From NCBI GenBank assembly GCA_025359845.1, contig JANYDT010000125.1, positions 1 to 34,795 of the forward strand: a stretch of 34,795 nt of DNA, given 5' to 3'. Below the pieces are notes generated by a model that did no database searches, was not told the DNA's origin, and worked only from the letters and a program-made list of their open reading frames with translations. Shown here one piece after another: positions 10,429 through 19,139 of this stretch (position 1 is the stretch's first letter; each line of letters opens with the position of its first letter). This DNA is from Acidimicrobiia bacterium (GTDB taxonomy: Bacteria; Actinomycetota; Acidimicrobiia; Acidimicrobiales; JANYDT01). The translations under genes and the position numbers were made by a program.

Positions 10429-12246
10429 TCAGCCGCCGCAGATCGGAACTTTCGGACGCACTGCGGTGCGTTGGAGGATATTCAACGCGAACGGCACATA
10501 CTCGGTCTGAAGCTTGACGCCCGGAAGGGACTTCAGCACTTTCTCGGCGCCAGGCGCGATCTTGAAGCCCACACCGGCTTTGGCGTCGATCGACACCGTC
10601 ACACCCCGGCATTTCACGATGCCGAGATCCGATCCGACGGTCGCCCCGACGGCCACCGTGAGGGCGCCGAACGGACCGGCGTTGGCCGCCGTCACGCCCA
10701 AGCCGATCTGAGTCTTCAGCTGCACCGCGAGCACGATGCCGTTCACGCCGACCGACAACCCGCCGAGGGTGTCGAGCAAGGGCCTCACCACCGTGAACTT
10801 CGGGGTCTCGGCGATGGCGCCGCCGGTCCCGGTGTAGCTGGCGCCCAGGTCTCCCTCCAAGCCGTACTGAGCGAAGCCCTGGATGGTCGAGTTCTTGGCG
10901 CTGAAAGCGGTGTCGACGAGCAGCGCCAGTTTCACCGACACGACATAAGGGATGCCCGCCGCTGAGATTCCTTGGTACTGCGACTCGAAGGGCAGTTCGG
11001 CCTTTACCTTGTAGTTGTCCGACAACCCGTTCTCCGACCCGGCCGCCAGCGAGACCACAACGCCCTTCACTCCTTGCAGTTTGAAGTCGCCGCTCTCGAC
11101 CTTCCCGCCATGGATGTTCAGCGACGATCTGATGTGCAGCCGTTCGACGTCGAAGCACATCTGCAGCCCGAGCTTCAGCTTGGTGTTGCTGCGGATCCAC
11201 AGACGCAGCGTGGTCGGCGTGATGTCGCTCTCGACCCCCACTTTCCCGACCTCGAGCTTCACGTTGCCACTCGACCGCGGTTGGGGCTGCGCGGCGTCGG
11301 CCCCGCTCCCGTCCGAGGCGCCGCTTGCCCCTGAGGAGGTAAGGCTCTGGCCCCCTTGGAGCCCGAACTGCTTGAACAGCGGATCGAACGCCGTGTTCTG
11401 CTCGCCTTGGGGTGCTCCGGCCGCACACGAGCCAGCCGCGGGCGCCTTGTCGCGCGTGAACGACTCCGACGATCGCGTCGGCACCGTGTTGCGGGTGGTC
11501 TTCCCATCCGGGCGCGGCTTCGGGGCCGGGGGTGGCGCGGGAGACGGTGTCGCCGCGGTCAGCGCGAATGGAGCACGGAGCACGCGCCGCAACAGCCGCC
11601 CCATCGAGGCGGCCGGAGCAACTACCACTCGCACTGCGGGCCCGAGTATGTGGGCCGTGCTCGAGGAGTCAGGCCCCGGCGCGCTGGTCGTCGTGGCCCC
11701 GGTGTCGGCGGTAACCGGGCCGCTGGCCAAGTGGGGCGTTTCGACGCTGAGCAGTCCCGGCGAGAGCTGCGTAGCGAGGGTGGCGGTATCGATGGGCTGG
11801 TCGAAATCGAGGCGCCCCTCCCGGATCACGTCAGTGATGTCCGCCGGTCCGAGGGTGACCACGAGATCGGTGCCGCGCTTCTCGATCGCGGCGACCCGGC
11901 CCATCCCGCGAGACGTGAGGAACATCACCTTGCCCACGGCCAGTTCCGAAGCCCGCGAGGCCGACGCGTTGATGGTCCACACCGCGCCGGTGTCGCTCAC
12001 GGACTTCACCGAATCGGCCCCGCCACCGACCATGACGACGTCGGGCTGCAAGGCGATGTGGCTGTCGGGATGGGGCGCCAGCCCGTACTGCTCCTCGGCC
12101 GATGTCAGGTTGCCGAACTTCGCGGGCGTATCCAAAGCCGGCGACGCCTTGGACGACGATCCGCCGCTGTTGCACGCCGCCAGCCCGAGGGCGACCGCCA
12201 ACCCGGCCAGCGTGGCGCCCGCCCGGCGGCGGGACCGGGCGTTCAC
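10429..12246 (-). CDS. Large beta-rich lipoprotein, third gene of a lipoprotein operon
   Basis: A 605-residue predicted lipoprotein with lipobox LAAC (cysteine 25) after a basic n-region and hydrophobic core. The start is GTG 12246, because GTGA overlaps the previous stop; the longer ORF-track start is inside the upstream gene. Residues about 60-170 look like a beta domain of the 'LTVGKVMFL...GRVAAI...LVVTLGPADITDVI' style. A Pro/Ser/Thr-rich linker follows (PSPAPPPAPKPRP). The C-terminal roughly 300 residues are alternating beta strands rich in Gly, Val and Ser (for example VEVGKVGV-like, KVKAELPFESQY, GLSVGVNGIVLAV), ending RPKVPICGG. No family was recognised. It may fold as an extended beta-sheet or barrel-like, ligand-binding envelope protein; this is inference. 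Confidence 0.82.
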   Translation of the reverse strand: MNARSRRRAGATLAGLAVALGLAACNSGGSSSKASPALDTPAKFGNLTSAEEQYGLAPHPDSHIALQPDVVMVGGGADSVKSVSDTGAVWTINASASRASELAVGKVMFLTSRGMGRVAAIEKRGTDLVVTLGPADITDVIREGRLDFDQPIDTATLATQLSPGLLSVETPHLASGPVTADTGATTTSAPGPDSSSTAHILGPAVRVVVAPAASMGRLLRRVLRAPFALTAATPSPAPPPAPKPRPDGKTTRNTVPTRSSESFTRDKAPAAGSCAAGAPQGEQNTAFDPLFKQFGLQGGQSLTSSGASGASDGSGADAAQPQPRSSGNVKLEVGKVGVESDITPTTLRLWIRSNTKLKLGLQMCFDVERLHIRSSLNIHGGKVESGDFKLQGVKGVVVSLAAGSENGLSDNYKVKAELPFESQYQGISAAGIPYVVSVKLALLVDTAFSAKNSTIQGFAQYGLEGDLGASYTGTGGAIAETPKFTVVRPLLDTLGGLSVGVNGIVLAVQLKTQIGLGVTAANAGPFGALTVAVGATVGSDLGIVKCRGVTVSIDAKAGVGFKIAPGAEKVLKSLPGVKLQTEYVPFALNILQRTAVRPKVPICGG

Positions 12247-14111
12247 AGCCCCCCTCCCAATCCGCCGGCGAGCACAGCCTTGAACGTGGTTTCGGGGAAC
12301 GCGTCGGTCGTGACGTCGACAGTCTCGTCGCCGCCGCGCAGGACCACGCCGAGCGGACCGGGACGAAACGAGTCGGGCACGTGGAACACGACGCTCTCCC
12401 GATGGGTCTCCCCCGGCCCGAACTGCACCAACCCGCCATCGCCGACGGCCTGCTGGAGGTAGCCATCGGGCCGGGACAGGAACACCTGCACGGACGGACG
12501 GAAGGAGAGCCCCAGCGCCTTGGCCTGAGCGTCGGCGGCGATCGTCACGTCCATAGTGAGTTCCAACTCGGTGCGTCCGGGCGGCGGCGGGAGGGTGGTC
12601 TGGAGGCGGCCGAGCCGATACGACCGCATCGTGATCGTCCACTCGCCGGCGGTGACGGCGGGCGCGGTAACTTTTGCCTCAACCGGCAGCGGCGGATACA
12701 GACCGATGGCCGAGCCGTCGGTCAACGGAACAGTCGACGCGGACCCGTGGTTCGAGCCGATCGCCAGAGCGAGGTCCTTCGGGTCGAGCGAGTCGACCCG
12801 AAGGAACTGGATGGTGACCACGGCCGGTTTGGCCGGGTCGACCTCGGTCGGACCGGAGACGATGCCGGTGTACCACTGGCCGGCCGACCCGAGGAGAGCC
12901 GAGAACGAGAACTGGGGCGGGGTGTCGAGCAGCCCCGCCACCGCGCCGGGCGCGGTCGACGTGTCGGCTGGCGCGCTGTCGCGGCGTTCCAGCACGGTGG
13001 CCGTACCCGTGAGGTCCGCGGTCTTGGCGACCGGGTCCCAGGCTATCCGCGTCGGCTGGAACAAGAACCCAGGCACGTTCACCGCGCTGCCGTGGAGGGC
13101 GAGGTGGAACGCTTTCGCCGGGGCGACGGGCGCGCCGCTCGCGAACACGGACAGGTCGGGTCGGGGCGGCTCGGCGGGCGATAGCGGACTCGGAGCGACC
13201 TCGGGGAGCGTGAAGTCGAGCGCCGACCGTTCAAGCAGCTCGGGGTGGAACGTCGAGAACCCCTTGGTCGATAGGCTTGTCAGCATCAGCTGATACCGGC
13301 CCGCCGCCTTGGCCGCGATCGGGAACTCGATCCAGTGCCCGGCGTCGGCCGTCCAACTGACCGGGGCGATCCCGTCGCTGCTCTGATCGGTCTGCGCGAC
13401 GGTGCCGTCTGGCTGTTTCAGCGAGAGATGCTCGACCGGATAGAAGCCGTTGACGGGGTCCTCAGCGGCCGCCCATTCGTCGAAGTCGAGCCGCAGGACT
13501 CGCAGCGACGGGTCGGCCTCGGCGTCGAGGTTGAGGAACCCGCTCAGCACCCGCCCGCCTGTGACGTGCACGCCGTACTTGCCGACGCGGACCCATCCGT
13601 CGATCTTGACCGGTGTGGGCGTCCATCCGGCGAGGACCTTGCCATCGGCGAGCCGGACCTTGGTGACCGTGCGATCGGGCCGTCCCCAAAGGAGGGTGGC
13701 CGTGGCCGTGGGGTCTCGGATGAGGTTGGGGAAGGTGACGGTCTTTTCGGCCGACTGCCCTGGCGGCACGGTCACGGGTTCGGTGAGAAGGGCCGAGGTG
13801 TTGTCTCCGTCACGCAGCTCAGCCTGTCCCAGCGCGTCATGCCACTCGCCCCCGATGTTGGTGTAGCGCACACCCACGGCGAGGGTCTTGTGGGTCTCGT
13901 CGTACACGGCATCGCCGAGCCTGACCAGGAAGCCGCCATACTCGTATGCGGCGCCGAGGTGATGGAGGATCTGCCCGGGACCGAGGGCGAGCGGAGCCAC
14001 GGTGCTCGAAACAGGAGTCGTTGGCGTTGTCGGCTTCGTCCCGCCACCACCGCATCCCGCCGCGATGACGGCGATCACGGCGCCGGCCGCCAACCGTCGG
14101 AGTCGCCTCAC
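12243..14111 (-). CDS. Lipoprotein of unknown function, second gene of a lipoprotein operon
   Basis: A 622-residue predicted lipoprotein with lipobox IAAGC (cysteine 20), then a Gly/Thr/Pro-rich tether. The body is beta-rich and appears to hold about four similar-sized modules. Stretches such as LAVGVRYTNIGGEWHDALGQ and TELELTMDVTIAADAQAKAL resemble DUF4352-like or other Ig-like 'additional factor' domains that compare a gene product with a free state, but no family was firmly recognised. The GTG start at 14111 overlaps the stop of the upstream gene by four bases (GTGA), and its own stop overlaps the next GTG in the same way, so the three genes are probably translated in a coupled manner. Confidence 0.82.
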   Translation of the reverse strand: MRRLRRLAAGAVIAVIAAGCGGGGTKPTTPTTPVSSTVAPLALGPGQILHHLGAAYEYGGFLVRLGDAVYDETHKTLAVGVRYTNIGGEWHDALGQAELRDGDNTSALLTEPVTVPPGQSAEKTVTFPNLIRDPTATATLLWGRPDRTVTKVRLADGKVLAGWTPTPVKIDGWVRVGKYGVHVTGGRVLSGFLNLDAEADPSLRVLRLDFDEWAAAEDPVNGFYPVEHLSLKQPDGTVAQTDQSSDGIAPVSWTADAGHWIEFPIAAKAAGRYQLMLTSLSTKGFSTFHPELLERSALDFTLPEVAPSPLSPAEPPRPDLSVFASGAPVAPAKAFHLALHGSAVNVPGFLFQPTRIAWDPVAKTADLTGTATVLERRDSAPADTSTAPGAVAGLLDTPPQFSFSALLGSAGQWYTGIVSGPTEVDPAKPAVVTIQFLRVDSLDPKDLALAIGSNHGSASTVPLTDGSAIGLYPPLPVEAKVTAPAVTAGEWTITMRSYRLGRLQTTLPPPPGRTELELTMDVTIAADAQAKALGLSFRPSVQVFLSRPDGYLQQAVGDGGLVQFGPGETHRESVVFHVPDSFRPGPLGVVLRGGDETVDVTTDAFPETTFKAVLAGGLGGGL

Positions 14112-14623
14112 AGGTCACCGCTCTCGTTCGCGCCGCCCTCGGCCCCGCACGGCCCGACCTCAGGCACCGCGAGGATCACGGGCTGGACCGCCTTGGCCGG
14201 TTTGGTGTCACTTGGCGCGACCGTCGTCGAGTCGGGGCCCGCGGGCCGCGTGTCCGCGCCGGGCGGCGCGCTGAGCACCTTGCCGTCGGGCTGTCGGGCG
14301 GCGACGTTCTGGTCAGGGTCGGGCGGACGGGCGAAGGTGCGGGTAATCGGCGCGGCCGGCAGCGTGGTGAGGGCCATGCCCGGTCCGGGTCTCTGGCGGG
14401 CCCCCGCAGCCGCGTACGGATCCACGTCGTTCGGTCCCGACAACTTGACCGTCGCCGGTTTTGTGCACGTCGGAGGGGAGGTCACGACGGGGGGCAGCTG
14501 CTCCAGGGTCGTTGGCGTCGTGACGGGAGCTGAACCCGAGCCCCCGCACGACGCGAGCACGGTGGCGCAGCCCGCGGCCAACGCGACCCGGATCGCAGCG
14601 CGCCAACGGCACGGTTTCGGCAT
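14108..14623 (-). CDS. Small proline-rich lipoprotein, first gene of a lipoprotein operon
   Basis: A 171-residue predicted lipoprotein with lipobox LASC (cysteine 26). The mature chain is low in predicted structure and rich in Pro, Thr and Ala (PVTTPTTLEQLPPVVTSPP), with two further cysteines (PPTCTKP and VGPCGAEGG) that could form a disulphide. No domain was recognised. It leads the minus-strand operon, and its stop overlaps the GTG of the next gene by four bases. It may be an extended envelope linker that partners the two large lipoproteins encoded after it; this is inference from order alone. Confidence 0.75.
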   Translation of the reverse strand: MPKPCRWRAAIRVALAAGCATVLASCGGSGSAPVTTPTTLEQLPPVVTSPPTCTKPATVKLSGPNDVDPYAAAGARQRPGPGMALTTLPAAPITRTFARPPDPDQNVAARQPDGKVLSAPPGADTRPAGPDSTTVAPSDTKPAKAVQPVILAVPEVGPCGAEGGANESGDL

Positions 14624-14675
14624 CGGATCCCTTCATGTTCGGACGTTTCGCGCATCATAGGCCGGGAGCAAGTCA

Positions 14676-14726
14676 GTCGCAACTTCCTCATCGTAACTTC
14701 ATAAGTGCTTAACAAGTGGTTGCGAC
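14676..14726. promoter_or_regulatory. Divergent promoter region with an 8-bp inverted repeat pair
   Basis: GTCGCAAC (14676-14683) and GTTGCGAC (14719-14726) are perfect inverted copies flanking a locally AT-richer core. They lie between the divergent lipoprotein operon (start 14623) and the secreted-protein gene (start 14768). The arrangement suits a shared regulator site; this is inference. Confidence 0.4.
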
Positions 14727-14735
14727 ATTGTGTCG

Positions 14736-14754
14736 GTCCGTGAGGTCCACGGAC
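14736..14754 (+). promoter_or_regulatory. Leader hairpin or operator upstream of the secreted-protein gene
   Basis: GTCCGTG-aggtc-CACGGAC is a perfect 7-bp inverted repeat ending 13 bases before the ATG at 14768, just ahead of the AAAAGGA ribosome-binding site. It could be an mRNA hairpin affecting translation or a dyad operator. Confidence 0.42.
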
Positions 14755-14767
14755 AGAAAAGGAAATA

Positions 14768-15334
14768 ATGAGCGCTGTTGGGAAGTTCGTGATGTCTGTC
14801 GTGTCGGTGGCCGCGGCCGGGACGTGTCTTGTGGTTGGTTCGGCTGTGACCGCCAATGCCGCTCCGATTGCGGTGACATCGAAAGCAAATAAGGATTGTC
14901 TACCCGAGGGACGCGACGATCAGTGGCCCGGTGTCATCAACGGCCGACCGGACGGGTTCGATCCTGGCGATCTCGGTGGTGTCTACTTGTGGCACGACAC
15001 GAACGGCTTCCATCTTCGGGTCACTCATCACGGTGATGACAAGGCCGTGTTCTCGGGCGAGATCGGCACACCCCGGGGCACGTTGACCGACGTCACAGGT
15101 GTTCAACTCGAAAAGAACGACAGATTTGCGGTGGGCCCGCAAGGACATCATCTCAATTTCCGGTTCAACAATTATGGCCATGACGACGGTCTCGATTTCC
15201 GTACCAAGTGCGCGCCGGCCATCACTTTTTCTTTCAAACGTGCCGCCAACACCTTGCCTGCGGAGCGCGTATTCCTGGGCGACCAGAAGGCGCACCCCGC
15301 CAGCGACCCGTTCAGCATCGCACGCGGCATATAA
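14768..15334 (+). CDS. Small secreted beta-rich protein of unknown function
   Basis: A 188-residue exported protein. A clear signal peptide (FVMSVVSVAAAGTCLVVGSAV, likely cut after TANA) leads to a mature domain of about 155 residues. The conserved-looking core runs from QWPGVINGRPDGFDPGDLGG through VYLWHDTNGFHLRVTHHG to FRFNNYGHDDGLDF. I recognise this style from unnamed actinobacterial secreted proteins but know of no assigned function. The Asp/Gly/Asn-rich turns and WHD segment would suit a small beta-sandwich, possibly metal-binding. The ATG follows AAAAGGA at good spacing. It diverges from the three-lipoprotein operon and may be co-regulated with it. Confidence 0.8.
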   Translation: MSAVGKFVMSVVSVAAAGTCLVVGSAVTANAAPIAVTSKANKDCLPEGRDDQWPGVINGRPDGFDPGDLGGVYLWHDTNGFHLRVTHHGDDKAVFSGEIGTPRGTLTDVTGVQLEKNDRFAVGPQGHHLNFRFNNYGHDDGLDFRTKCAPAITFSFKRAANTLPAERVFLGDQKAHPASDPFSIARGI

Positions 15335-15513
15335 CCAGCAGCAATTCCTCCTCGCCGTGAGACGCTACCCCTGCGTTGCCGTCAACGCCGCCTTCCTCCG
15401 GGCACCACCCCCGGATGGAGCGGCTCATGGTGTCTCACCGCCGCCCGGTGGCCCGTCGATAGGGCCGCCTCGTCGTTCCCACCTACTCGGCCGGGCCATA
15501 ATGTAGGACAATG

Positions 15514-15744
15514 ATGACCGGATGGGAATACGCGACGATCGAACTGGTACACGACGAGTCTCGCTCAGAATGGTCGGCTAACTTCCCATCGGGACGGATC
15601 GTCGGGTACACCAGCGTGCTCGACGCGCTCGGCCAGCAGTCGTGGGAGCTCGTCGCGATCACGCCTCACCCCCTCGGCCGGTCCCATATCGCAGCGTTCA
15701 AGCGTCAGCTCCCCGAACAGACTGGGCGCTCCAAAAACGGATAG
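15514..15744 (+). CDS. DUF4177-like small protein
   Basis: A 76-residue protein with the DUF4177 pattern: WEYATIEL at the start, a central LDALGQQSWELVAI (the family's 'LN.LG..GWELV' signature) and an AAFKRQ end. The function of the family is unknown. The ATG at 15514 is preferred to the adjacent ATG at 15511 because of its spacing from TAGGA. It stands alone between the secreted protein and the convergent Tim44-like gene. Confidence 0.72.
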   Translation: MTGWEYATIELVHDESRSEWSANFPSGRIVGYTSVLDALGQQSWELVAITPHPLGRSHIAAFKRQLPEQTGRSKNG

Positions 15745-15795
15745 GCGGCCAAGTACCGCCCGGGACAGCCCAAGAGTCGTCCGGAGCGCCTTCGG

Positions 15796-17181
15796 TCAAT
15801 TCCCTTCGACCCCGGCTAGGAGCCAGTCGTCGGCATTGCGATCAATCGGAGCCTGGCAATACTTACAGCCTTTGGCATCGGTATCGGGAATGGGGCCACC
15901 ACAAACCGGACATCCGAGTGGATATAGACCCTCCGGCGATTTGGCATTGATATTGCGAACGAGCGTCAAGGTGTTCACGTGATGGGCAGGATCGCCGTGA
16001 GCCGCTGGCGCGGCGCTCCACTCCACCTCAATGTAGGCCACGCTCTTGTCGCCGTTCGTACCGGCCCGCTGCAGTCGTACCGCGCCGACCGCCGGATCAA
16101 ACGCGGCCACCGCCCAAGTTGGCGGCTGCCCATCTTGCGCGCCGTAGCGTTCGAGCCGGTCGCGAGAGCCGGTGACCCGAGCATCGAGCCATTTCCAGAA
16201 CAGCATCGACGCCCGATCTTCAATGGCCTGCTGGCTCACCGCGGGATCGTGGGCCTGTAACTCGCTCAGGTCTACGAGGGGACGATTCAGTTCTTCGAGG
16301 TACTCACCGGCTTGCGTTATTTCGGCCAACACCCAATCAAACGTGCCCGAGTTCGTGAGTTTCTTGCATGATCCGCACCGCACCACTTCACCTGACTCGA
16401 TCAGCGCCCCACACGATGGGCACGCCCGCTTCTCACCTTGAACGATTGGCTTGGTCGTGACTCCGTGTCGGCGAATGAACGACCACACCTCGGTGTACGG
16501 CTCGGTGGCCGCGTGCGCGAGCCGTCGAGTCTTTTCTTCGGGCGCATCGTTGATGTCGACAGTCACGTCTTTGGCTCGGGCGTCGAGTCGCACATCCAAG
16601 CTGTCCCAGCGGTCGTCACTGGCGGCGGCGATAATCTTTCCCGTCGCCGTGAACCCCTCCATGGCATCACGCTCACCTTGCGCGGCTTGCAACCGAAGCT
16701 GCGTCTGGAAGCGGACGTATACCGCGTCGGAAATAAGCCCACGAGCGGGGCTCATGTCTCCGGCACACCACGCGTCGTTGACGAGCTTGGCGGTACCGAC
16801 CACCCGTTGACAGAACGCGGCCTCATCAAAGGCAGGGTCGCGTGCCTGCAAACCGGAGAGATCGGCGGTGGGAATCGACTCCGGGAGCGCTGAAACCGGA
16901 CGGGTCTTGCGCTGTTTCACCTTCGACCAAATCACCACGCCGCCAATACCCAACGCGAATAGCGCAACCACAGGACCGGGAACGCTGCCGCCGCTTCCAC
17001 CTCCGCCGCCGCCGAAACCGCCCCCGCCGAATCCCCCGCCGCCGCCGCCGCCACCTCCACCTCCGCCGGAGTAGTGGCCTCCACCCCCGGCTCGCGAGAT
17101 CAAGGCCAAGGCTCGGCCGGCCCCGACGCCAAACAACACCGAAGCAACCAGGGCTACGAACGCGACAGTCTTCTTTCGCAT
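15796..17181 (-). CDS. Membrane protein with two Tim44-like domains and zinc ribbons
   Basis: A 461-residue membrane protein. The start was placed at ATG 17181 (MRKKTVAFVALVASVLFG) rather than the track start at 17283, because this gives a signal peptide followed by the ARAGGGGHYSGG-like motif typical of bacterial TIM44-like proteins. A run of about 40 mostly glycine residues follows, then a membrane helix (VVALFALGIGGVVIW). Two Tim44-like domains start with matching DLSGLQARDPAF and DLSELQAHDPAV, which indicates an internal duplication. A four-cysteine zinc ribbon (CPSCG...CGSC) separates them, and a second (CPVCG...CKYC) ends the protein. Tim44-like domains bind membranes or partner proteins; the bacterial role is unknown. 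It diverges from the ABC pair. Confidence 0.83.
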   Translation of the reverse strand: MRKKTVAFVALVASVLFGVGAGRALALISRAGGGGHYSGGGGGGGGGGGGFGGGGFGGGGGGSGGSVPGPVVALFALGIGGVVIWSKVKQRKTRPVSALPESIPTADLSGLQARDPAFDEAAFCQRVVGTAKLVNDAWCAGDMSPARGLISDAVYVRFQTQLRLQAAQGERDAMEGFTATGKIIAAASDDRWDSLDVRLDARAKDVTVDINDAPEEKTRRLAHAATEPYTEVWSFIRRHGVTTKPIVQGEKRACPSCGALIESGEVVRCGSCKKLTNSGTFDWVLAEITQAGEYLEELNRPLVDLSELQAHDPAVSQQAIEDRASMLFWKWLDARVTGSRDRLERYGAQDGQPPTWAVAAFDPAVGAVRLQRAGTNGDKSVAYIEVEWSAAPAAHGDPAHHVNTLTLVRNINAKSPEGLYPLGCPVCGGPIPDTDAKGCKYCQAPIDRNADDWLLAGVEGN

Positions 17182-17315
17182 GCGCGTCACCGTAGCGCCC
17201 ACCCAGGCGTCGACCGGAGCGGCCCAAAGGGCCGCGGCGCGGAGCGGGCGTCGGACCTGAGCCGCCCACAACGATGAAGACACATGAAGACTTTGATGTG
17301 CAAAGGTGACAGCCC

Positions 17316-19139
17316 ATGGCTGTGATGACTCGACTACGTAGTCGCCAGGAGTGGAAATTCTTCGCCGTGCTGTTTCGCGCGTCGCCTGGGCTGGCGACGG
17401 CCTGGTGGACGTTGCTCGTGTTGCGGGGCCTGCTCCCTGCGCTCGTCGCCGTGGCCATGGGCACGCTGGTCAGCGCCATCCAACGCCACCAAACGCTCGG
17501 CGGTCCGCTCACCTTCGTCGGTGTCGTATTCGTCTCCTTCCAAGTATTCGTGCCCATCCATCAAGGCGTGAGCGCCAACCTCGGCAGCCGCGCCGCCAAT
17601 TGGATGAACGATCGACTATTGCGGGCCACGGTCCACCCGCCCGGCATGGCCCACTTGGAGCGATCGGGGTTGATCAGCGACCTCACTGTGGCGCGCGATT
17701 TCGACCTCGGCATCATGGGACCGCCGTTGTCGATCAGCATGGACTTCATCGCCGGCGGCCTCGTCGAACTGTTGGCCGGCGTGGCGTCGGCGCTCGTGCT
17801 CATCCGGTACCGGTGGTGGGCGCCCCTGCTGCTCGTCGTCGCGTGGGGTTCGACGCATTGGTTGCTGCGGGAGAGCGCGGTGTGGAAAGACCGCAACACC
17901 GAGGAGGTGCGCGACGCACAGCGTCACGCCGACTACGCCTATCGGCTGGCCGTCGATCCGCCTGCGGCCAAGGAGGTACGGCTCTTTGGACTCAGCGGCT
18001 GGGTCGTCGACCGATTCGCGGCCCGAAGGACCCGGCTGTACGAGTTGCAATGGAAGGCGACCCGACTGCGGGAGAGATCGGTCGTCACCTGTCTGGTCGT
18101 CGTGCTCGGCGCCAACCTGGCGGTGTTCTGGACGCTTGCGCAAGCGGTCGCCGACGGACGCGTATCGCTCGCGTCGATGATCGTGTTCTTGCAGACCGCG
18201 ATCGGAACGAGTGCCATCGCGTTCGGTGGACTCAGTTGGGCTCTCGACGGATCGGCTGCGCCCGCCGCCGCAGTTCTGCGCCTCGACGCGGCTATGGCGG
18301 CAGCCGGCGCGCTACCCCTCGGTCACACACCGGCCACCGGTTTACCGGCGCGAGAAATCCGGTTCCGTGACGTCACGTTCGGCTACGCCACCGAATCCGG
18401 AGAGGCGGGGCGGGCCGTGCTCGCCGGTTTCGATCTCACCATCCCGGCCGGCTCGTCGATGGCCATCGTCGGCCAGAACGGAGCCGGTAAGACGACGCTG
18501 GCCAAGCTCTTGTGCCGGCTCTACGACCCGACCTCGGGCGCGGTCGAGATCGACGGAACCGACTTGCGCGAACTCGAACTCGACGAATGGCGATCGCGAT
18601 TGACGGCCGTCTTTCAAGACTTCATTCGGTTCGATCTGTCGCTGCGGGAGAACGTCGCCCCCAATGGCGCGTCCGACACCGACATAGTCGCCGCGCTCCA
18701 GGGCGCCGGCGCGTCCGACCTGTCCGCGCTCGACACGATCCTCGCTCGGGGGTACGACGGGGGGACGGACTTGTCGGGCGGCCAATGGCAGCGGGTGGCG
18801 TTGGCCCGAGCACTGTGCGCCGTGCGACTCGGCGCCGGCGTCGTGCTGCTCGACGAACCCACCGCGCAGCTCGATGTGCGCGGCGAGTCCGAGATTTTTC
18901 AGCGCGTGCTCGAAGCGACGCGTGACTGCACGACCATCTTGATCTCGCACCGCTTCTCGACAGTGCGGCGCGCCGATTGCATCTGCGTGCTCGAAAATAG
19001 CCGAGTCGTCGAGCTCGGCACTCACGACGAACTCATGGCCTTGGGTGGTCGCTACCACACCATGTTCGAGATGCAGGCGTCGCGATTCGTCGAACTCGAC
19101 GACAAGGGTGAGGAGGTGATTTATGAAACCCTCGGCTGA
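17316..19139 (+). CDS. ABC exporter half-transporter, first subunit (fused permease and ATPase)
   Basis: A 607-residue half-transporter with an N-terminal six-helix membrane domain (about residues 20-320) and a C-terminal ATPase. The ATPase motifs are complete: Walker A GQNGAGKTT, Q-loop VFQDF, signature LSGGQ, Walker B VVLLDE with the catalytic Glu, D-loop QLD and H-loop SHRFSTVR. The type is ABCB/MsbA-like export of lipids, peptides or drugs. Its last 17 bases overlap the next half-transporter, so the pair very probably forms a heterodimer in the inner membrane. The substrate cannot be told. The ATG at 17316 has no strong ribosome-binding site, but the downstream membrane domain is complete. 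Confidence 0.93.
   Translation: MAVMTRLRSRQEWKFFAVLFRASPGLATAWWTLLVLRGLLPALVAVAMGTLVSAIQRHQTLGGPLTFVGVVFVSFQVFVPIHQGVSANLGSRAANWMNDRLLRATVHPPGMAHLERSGLISDLTVARDFDLGIMGPPLSISMDFIAGGLVELLAGVASALVLIRYRWWAPLLLVVAWGSTHWLLRESAVWKDRNTEEVRDAQRHADYAYRLAVDPPAAKEVRLFGLSGWVVDRFAARRTRLYELQWKATRLRERSVVTCLVVVLGANLAVFWTLAQAVADGRVSLASMIVFLQTAIGTSAIAFGGLSWALDGSAAPAAAVLRLDAAMAAAGALPLGHTPATGLPAREIRFRDVTFGYATESGEAGRAVLAGFDLTIPAGSSMAIVGQNGAGKTTLAKLLCRLYDPTSGAVEIDGTDLRELELDEWRSRLTAVFQDFIRFDLSLRENVAPNGASDTDIVAALQGAGASDLSALDTILARGYDGGTDLSGGQWQRVALARALCAVRLGAGVVLLDEPTAQLDVRGESEIFQRVLEATRDCTTILISHRFSTVRRADCICVLENSRVVELGTHDELMALGGRYHTMFEMQASRFVELDDKGEEVIYETLG

Noticed and set aside
11015-12283. Long plus-strand ORFs opposite the lipoprotein operon (422 and 368 codons)
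   Set aside because: The minus strand has lipoboxes and coupled overlaps that explain the region; the plus-strand translations are low-complexity.
16980-17075. Long CCGCCG/CCACCT-rich run with plus-strand proline ORFs
   Set aside because: It is the antisense of the glycine-rich linker of the Tim44-like protein; the plus-strand ORFs are shadows.
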